From Desulfosarcina alkanivorans (GTDB lineage Bacteria > Desulfobacterota > Desulfobacteria > Desulfobacterales > Desulfosarcinaceae): DNA of 64,000 nt. The notes beneath the pieces were generated by a model that was not told the origin of the DNA, made no database searches, and saw only the letters and a list, made by a program, of their open reading frames with translations. The position numbers and the translations under genes are program-made. Position 1 is the stretch's first letter. Every line of letters begins with the position of its first letter. The DNA lies in contig NZ_AP021874.1 of the NCBI RefSeq assembly GCF_009688945.1, positions 3,162,001 through 3,226,000 on the forward strand. Reading direction: 5' to 3'. This document shows positions 60,119-64,000 of the stretch, piece by piece.

Positions 60119-62365
60119 ATGAAAAAATGGAAAGATATCACCATCGGGAAGAAATTAGCCATAGGATTCGGATGCTTATTGTCATTGCTGGCTGCCACGG
60201 GCTACGTCGGCTTTGACGGCATCCGGACGGTCAGCCATTCCCTGGTGGTGGTCGGGGACGAAGAGGCGCCGCTGGTCGACATGGCCAACGAGATGAAGCT
60301 TTCACTGATGGTCGCCAGAAATGCCATGGAAGAATTCAAAGGGGCCACGGCGGCCCTTGCCACCGACAATGCGGACAGTCTGGAAGGGATCCAGGAAGAC
60401 TACCGGCAGGCGTTATCCGATTTCGACCGTTTTGCCGGTGCCATTCTCGAAGGTGCCCGCCTCGAAGAAGGAACGACCGTCGTCAGAACCGACAACCCGG
60501 ATCTGGCCGCACTGGTCACACAGGCGGACACCCTCCACAATGAGAAATTCCAGGTGGCCGGCGAAAAAATGATGCAGGAGGGCCGAAAGCTGCTGGGGCA
60601 AAAGGCGGTGGCAGACAAGGCGATGGATAAAATGGAAGCGGTCTACGATGAAATTTATGCCGATGCATCGGCGGTTGAAGAAATGATTGCCGCAGAAATC
60701 GCCCAACGGGCGATACATGCCGGCATCGGCGGCGAAGCCAGGGCCATTTTGCGTGAGGAAGTCCCCCTGGCGGACCTGGCCAATGAACTCAAGATCGCCA
60801 TGGCCCAGACCCGACTCCAGATTGAAGAGTTTGCCCAGACACGCGATCCGCAGCAACTGGATGAGATAGAAAAAGGGTACCGGCAGTGGGTCGCCGGCTT
60901 TGATGAAAAAGTATCTGCAATCCTGAACGGGGGCACGGCAGACGGCCAGGTCTTTGTTGCGACCGACAATCCGGCGATCCGTAAGGCGGTCATGGAGCTG
61001 GACGGCAATCACACGGATTTTCAAAAAAGGACGGACACCCTCATGGCCGCCCACCGACAAGCCATCGCCCAGGCCCGCATGGCAGAAGCCGCCATGCAGC
61101 AGTTGGACGAATTTGGCGATGAAGCGGCGCTCCTGCTCGGCAAGGTCGAGCAGCTGTCCGGAAAGGAAATGCAGGCGGCCAAAGATGAAGGGCGTGTTGC
61201 CAAAAATAAAGCGATCAGCGTCATCGTCGGGGTCACCGTGCTTTCCCTACTGGTGGGCATCGTACTGGGCATGGCCATTACCCGGGGGATCGTGGGCAAA
61301 CTGTCCCGGGCCGTGGTGTTTGCGAAAGCCATTGCCGCCGGCGATCTCACTGCCGACATTGACGTGGACCGGAAAGATGAGCTGGGAATGATGGCCCGGG
61401 CACTGAAAGAGATGGTCTCGAAATTGCGCGGAATCGTCGAGGGTGTGAAACGGGCGTCGGAAAACGTCGCCTCCGGCAGCCAGGAGCTGAGCGCATCATC
61501 GGAGCAGATGTCCCAGGGCGCCACCGAACAGGCGGCCGCCGCCGAGGAGGCCGCTTCCTCCATGGAGCAGATGGCTGCCAACATCAAGCAGAGCGCCGAC
61601 AATGCCCTGCAGACTGAAAAAATAGCGGCAAAATCCGCAGAAGATGCCCACACCGGTGGAAAGGCCGTTTCCGAGACGGTGGCAGCCATGAAAAACATTG
61701 CCGAGAAAATCGCCATCATCGAAGAGATTGCCCGCCAGACGGATCTGCTGGCGCTCAATGCCGCCATCGAGGCCGCCCGGGCCGGCGAACATGGCAAGGG
61801 CTTTGCCGTGGTGGCCTCCGAGGTGCGCAAGCTGGCCGAACGCAGCCAGACCGCCGCCGCCGAGATCAGCAACCTGTCCGGTTCCAGCGTGGAAGTGGCC
61901 GAGAGTGCCGGAGAAATGCTCTCAAAGATGGTGCCGGATATCCAGAAAACCGCCGAACTGGTCCAGGAGATCAGCGCGGCCAGCAATGAGCAGACCACCG
62001 GTGCCGAGCAGATCAACAAGGCCATCCAGCAGCTCGATCAGGTCATCCAGCAGAACGCGTCGGCGGCAGAGGAGATGGCCTCGACATCCGAGGAGCTGTC
62101 CAGCCAGTCCGAACAGCTCCAGGATAACATGGCGTTTTTCAGGATTGAGCACCTCGATGAGCGGCGCATCAACCGGGCTGCTGACACCGCACAGGCGGCA
62201 CAGCAAAAAACGGCTCCAAAAAGCAAGGCCGGCGGAGACGGCGGCCTGATCGAGATAAAAAAGGACTTTCTGGGGGCTGACAGGCCTGAGGGATATGCCT
62301 TGGATCTGGGGGAGGTGGCAGCGGCAAAGGCGGATGCCATGGATAGTGAGTTTGAAAGATATTAA
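60119..62365 (+). CDS. Methyl-accepting chemotaxis protein with duplicated sensor domain
   Basis: 748-aa chemoreceptor. The first helix is at residues 12-32 and the second at about 363-388, enclosing a roughly 330-residue periplasmic region built from two related helical modules ([18 protein letters not shown]...[10 protein letters not shown] and [18 protein letters not shown]...[10 protein letters not shown]). A HAMP domain follows, then the signalling hairpin tip [25 protein letters not shown]. There is no CheR-docking pentapeptide; the tail ends DSEFERY. The start at 60119 follows GGAAAGGATTTTTTA. A sigma-28-like promoter lies upstream. Confidence 0.92.
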   Translation: MKKWKDITIGKKLAIGFGCLLSLLAATGYVGFDGIRTVSHSLVVVGDEEAPLVDMANEMKLSLMVARNAMEEFKGATAALATDNADSLEGIQEDYRQALSDFDRFAGAILEGARLEEGTTVVRTDNPDLAALVTQADTLHNEKFQVAGEKMMQEGRKLLGQKAVADKAMDKMEAVYDEIYADASAVEEMIAAEIAQRAIHAGIGGEARAILREEVPLADLANELKIAMAQTRLQIEEFAQTRDPQQLDEIEKGYRQWVAGFDEKVSAILNGGTADGQVFVATDNPAIRKAVMELDGNHTDFQKRTDTLMAAHRQAIAQARMAEAAMQQLDEFGDEAALLLGKVEQLSGKEMQAAKDEGRVAKNKAISVIVGVTVLSLLVGIVLGMAITRGIVGKLSRAVVFAKAIAAGDLTADIDVDRKDELGMMARALKEMVSKLRGIVEGVKRASENVASGSQELSASSEQMSQGATEQAAAAEEAASSMEQMAANIKQSADNALQTEKIAAKSAEDAHTGGKAVSETVAAMKNIAEKIAIIEEIARQTDLLALNAAIEAARAGEHGKGFAVVASEVRKLAERSQTAAAEISNLSGSSVEVAESAGEMLSKMVPDIQKTAELVQEISAASNEQTTGAEQINKAIQQLDQVIQQNASAAEEMASTSEELSSQSEQLQDNMAFFRIEHLDERRINRAADTAQAAQQKTAPKSKAGGDGGLIEIKKDFLGADRPEGYALDLGEVAAAKADAMDSEFERY

Positions 62366-62445
62366 AGCAAACAGCTGGGAAATAGCCGCGGCAAGCGCCC
62401 CGGGCACCCCGTTGAGACAATTTCGAAAAACTGACTGGTTTTCCC

Positions 62446-64000
62446 ATGCATGACGAAAGCACAGACAATCCCGCGTGTTCCCGAACCGTGAGCGCAGCGC
62501 ATGACCTGCCGGCAGCGCTGTCGACCTTGGCTGAAGCGCTGACAGCCACCAGCAGCAACGTCGGGCCTGATTTCGTCGACATCGGCCGGCAGCTGCAATC
62601 GATTTATTCGGCAGCCGACACCCTGGCACAGCAGACGCTTTCCGCCGTCCAGCGCATTGCCGGGAACACAGACGACGGCGTGCTTTCCAAAGTAGACAAA
62701 CTGGCCAGGCAATCCCTTGCGGAGCTGAAGAACTGCCAGACTTACGTCGCAGGTGACCTGGACCAGATCTCCGCGGTGGCCGATCATCTTCACGCGGCAG
62801 ACGGCATATGCGACATGGGTGTCAAGATCGGCAAATTTTTCAGGATACTGGCCCTCAATATCGGTGTAGAAAGTTCCCGGTCCCATGAATCCCGTGAGAC
62901 CTTCGGGGTGGTGGCCCGGGAAATCAGGGTGCTTTCCGGCAGGGTCGTTGATTTGACGCGCAGCATCTTTGAGGATGTCCAGGCCGCCAAATCCGGCCAA
63001 TTTTCCGCCGGTGGCCGGATTGCCCATGGACTCGAGCAGCTGGACGGACTTGCTGATGCGGCCGGGCGGTCCCTTCAGACGGCGGTCGCCAACATCCAGA
63101 CCCTCACCGCGGATACACTCGGGGCCCTGGAAGCGGCCGGTATCCACTCCAGGGAAATTTCCCGGCAGGTGGGTGAAATTGTGATGGGCATCCAGCTGCA
63201 TGACAGCATGCATCAACGCATCGCGCATATTGCCGAGGGCCTTGGTGATGTGGCCGGTTTAATTGTCGAAAAGCCGGCCGACGGCGATTCCGTATGCTGC
63301 GAGACGGAACGATTCGGCGTGGCGCATGCCATCGTGGCCCTTCAGACGCAGCAGTTGAAACATCTCATCGCCGAAGTGGACGAGGTTCATCAAAACAGTC
63401 GCGGCGCCTTTGAAGAGATGGGCGCCGAAGTTGGCCGCCTGGCCAGTTGTCTGGCCGGCGTATCATCCAGGGATGAGGCGGCCGGCCAGGTTTTTGAAGC
63501 CACCGCGGAGGACCCCATCGGAACCCTCAACACGGCCCTGGCTGATCTTGCCCAGGTCATGGTGCGGGCGGACAGTCTGCTGGGCCAGATGCAATCGGCG
63601 GCGACGCAGGCCACCCAAATCGCCGCCGGCCTCTCAAGTTTCACCAGCGATGTTCTCGCCATCAGCCTTGAAATCGACATCAAGGCCATAAACGCCATTC
63701 TGGCGGCCAACCGTCTGGGCAGCAAGGGAAGAACCCTTCATTCGCTCTCACAGGAGATGTGCAGTTTGTCGGATCAGTCACGGGAGTTTGTGGACCAGGT
63801 TCAGCAGATACTGGAATCCATAACCGGCGCCACCCGAAAGATGCACACCCGCCAATCGCCGGAGGCCTCCGCAGTGCCCGCCGGCGACAACGCACAGATT
63901 AAGATGACCGTGGGCATTGAAGAGATCGACGCTGCCTATCGGCAGTTTGGCGCTGCATCAGCCCAGATATTTCAGGATGCGGAAGCGCTGCAATCCGCCA
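62446..64000 (+). CDS. Soluble chemoreceptor-like signalling protein (runs off the window)
   Basis: Open frame of 518 codons from the ATG at 62446 to the window end with no stop. It is helical with no membrane segment or signal peptide. Two stretches resemble degenerate receptor tips: FFRILALNIGVESSRSHESRETFGVVAREIRVLSGRV and, later, IDIKAINAILAANRLGSKGRTLHSLSQEM. The Ala/Glu positions of the canonical [12 protein letters not shown] are largely changed. It lies 80 bases after the chemoreceptor gene. It may be a receptor-like scaffold or a chemotaxis accessory protein; the missing C-terminus prevents a firmer call. Confidence 0.8.
   Translation, partial: MHDESTDNPACSRTVSAAHDLPAALSTLAEALTATSSNVGPDFVDIGRQLQSIYSAADTLAQQTLSAVQRIAGNTDDGVLSKVDKLARQSLAELKNCQTYVAGDLDQISAVADHLHAADGICDMGVKIGKFFRILALNIGVESSRSHESRETFGVVAREIRVLSGRVVDLTRSIFEDVQAAKSGQFSAGGRIAHGLEQLDGLADAAGRSLQTAVANIQTLTADTLGALEAAGIHSREISRQVGEIVMGIQLHDSMHQRIAHIAEGLGDVAGLIVEKPADGDSVCCETERFGVAHAIVALQTQQLKHLIAEVDEVHQNSRGAFEEMGAEVGRLASCLAGVSSRDEAAGQVFEATAEDPIGTLNTALADLAQVMVRADSLLGQMQSAATQATQIAAGLSSFTSDVLAISLEIDIKAINAILAANRLGSKGRTLHSLSQEMCSLSDQSREFVDQVQQILESITGATRKMHTRQSPEASAVPAGDNAQIKMTVGIEEIDAAYRQFGAASAQIFQDAEALQSA

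Overview
The window is GC-rich, with genes closely packed on both strands. It most likely comes from a chromosome of a Desulfobacterota bacterium of the Desulfosarcina/Desulfobacteraceae type. This assignment is an inference from gene content, since no rRNA or other phylogenetic marker gene lies in the window. The supporting content is indolepyruvate:ferredoxin oxidoreductase beside a Liv transporter and an aryl-CoA ligase, an amphi-Trp/XXXCH protein, an ErcA/ErcS-type pair, an alternative complex III (ACIII) with a cbb3-type oxidase, a bd oxidase and a CoA-disulfide reductase with a rhodanese domain. I saw no tRNA, rRNA, CRISPR array, transposase or prophage.

Layout. 0-0.4 kb: the end of an OFA-family transporter and its terminator. 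0.6-10 kb: a branched-chain/aromatic substrate ABC transporter (livK, livF, livG, livM, livH on the minus strand), in which livF runs without a stop into a phenylacetate-CoA-ligase-like domain. It is divergent from iorA-iorB, so together the locus looks like uptake and oxidation of aromatic amino acids or arylpyruvates. 10-12.5 kb: an XXXCH protein, a kinase-like protein that has a phospho-acceptor domain but no ATPase domain, and a rubrerythrin-like protein. 12.8-20.2 kb: one 2456-residue secreted repeat protein. 20.3-25.6 kb (minus): a cyclitol-type module (a 2-deoxy-scyllo-inosose-synthase-like cyclase and a TIM-barrel isomerase) and an ErcA/ErcS-like regulatory pair. 25.9-30.8 kb: a TauE/SafE-type membrane protein and a five-gene NosL/ABC/thiol-membrane-protein operon.

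31.1-45 kb is the energetic core: ACIII-like actB-C-D-F-A, ccoN, a ccoO fused to a second cytochrome c domain, ccoS, two small membrane subunits, a monohaem cytochrome and the copper ATPase ccoI. The likely electron path is menaquinol to ACIII to cytochrome c to a cbb3-type oxidase. The NosL-like operon upstream and CcoI/CcoS are candidates for copper delivery and assembly. 45-48.5 kb: CoA-disulfide reductase/rhodanese, a secreted dienelactone-hydrolase-like protein and a tiny Cys-rich protein. 48.5-52.6 kb: a MoaD/ThiS-like protein ending in Gly-Gly-Met, an unknown protein, an SDR, an ADP-ribosylglycohydrolase and, divergently, a kinase-like protein. 52.8-55.3 kb: cydAB plus a small third subunit. 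55.6-59.9 kb: a cupin, two decayed genes (a cyclase/ATPase and a serine hydrolase) and a YaiI-family protein. 60-64 kb: a chemoreceptor behind a sigma-28-like promoter and the start of a soluble chemoreceptor-like protein.

Three copies of a roughly 100-nt nested-hairpin element with compensating changes in the outer stem (1.9, 6.2 and 26.8 kb), and a set of low-GC palindromes in spacers of the ACIII-cbb3 region, are the clearest non-coding structures that annotation would miss. Four promoters and two intrinsic terminators are also readable. Start codons were chosen by ribosome-binding sites, several of them TTG or GTG.
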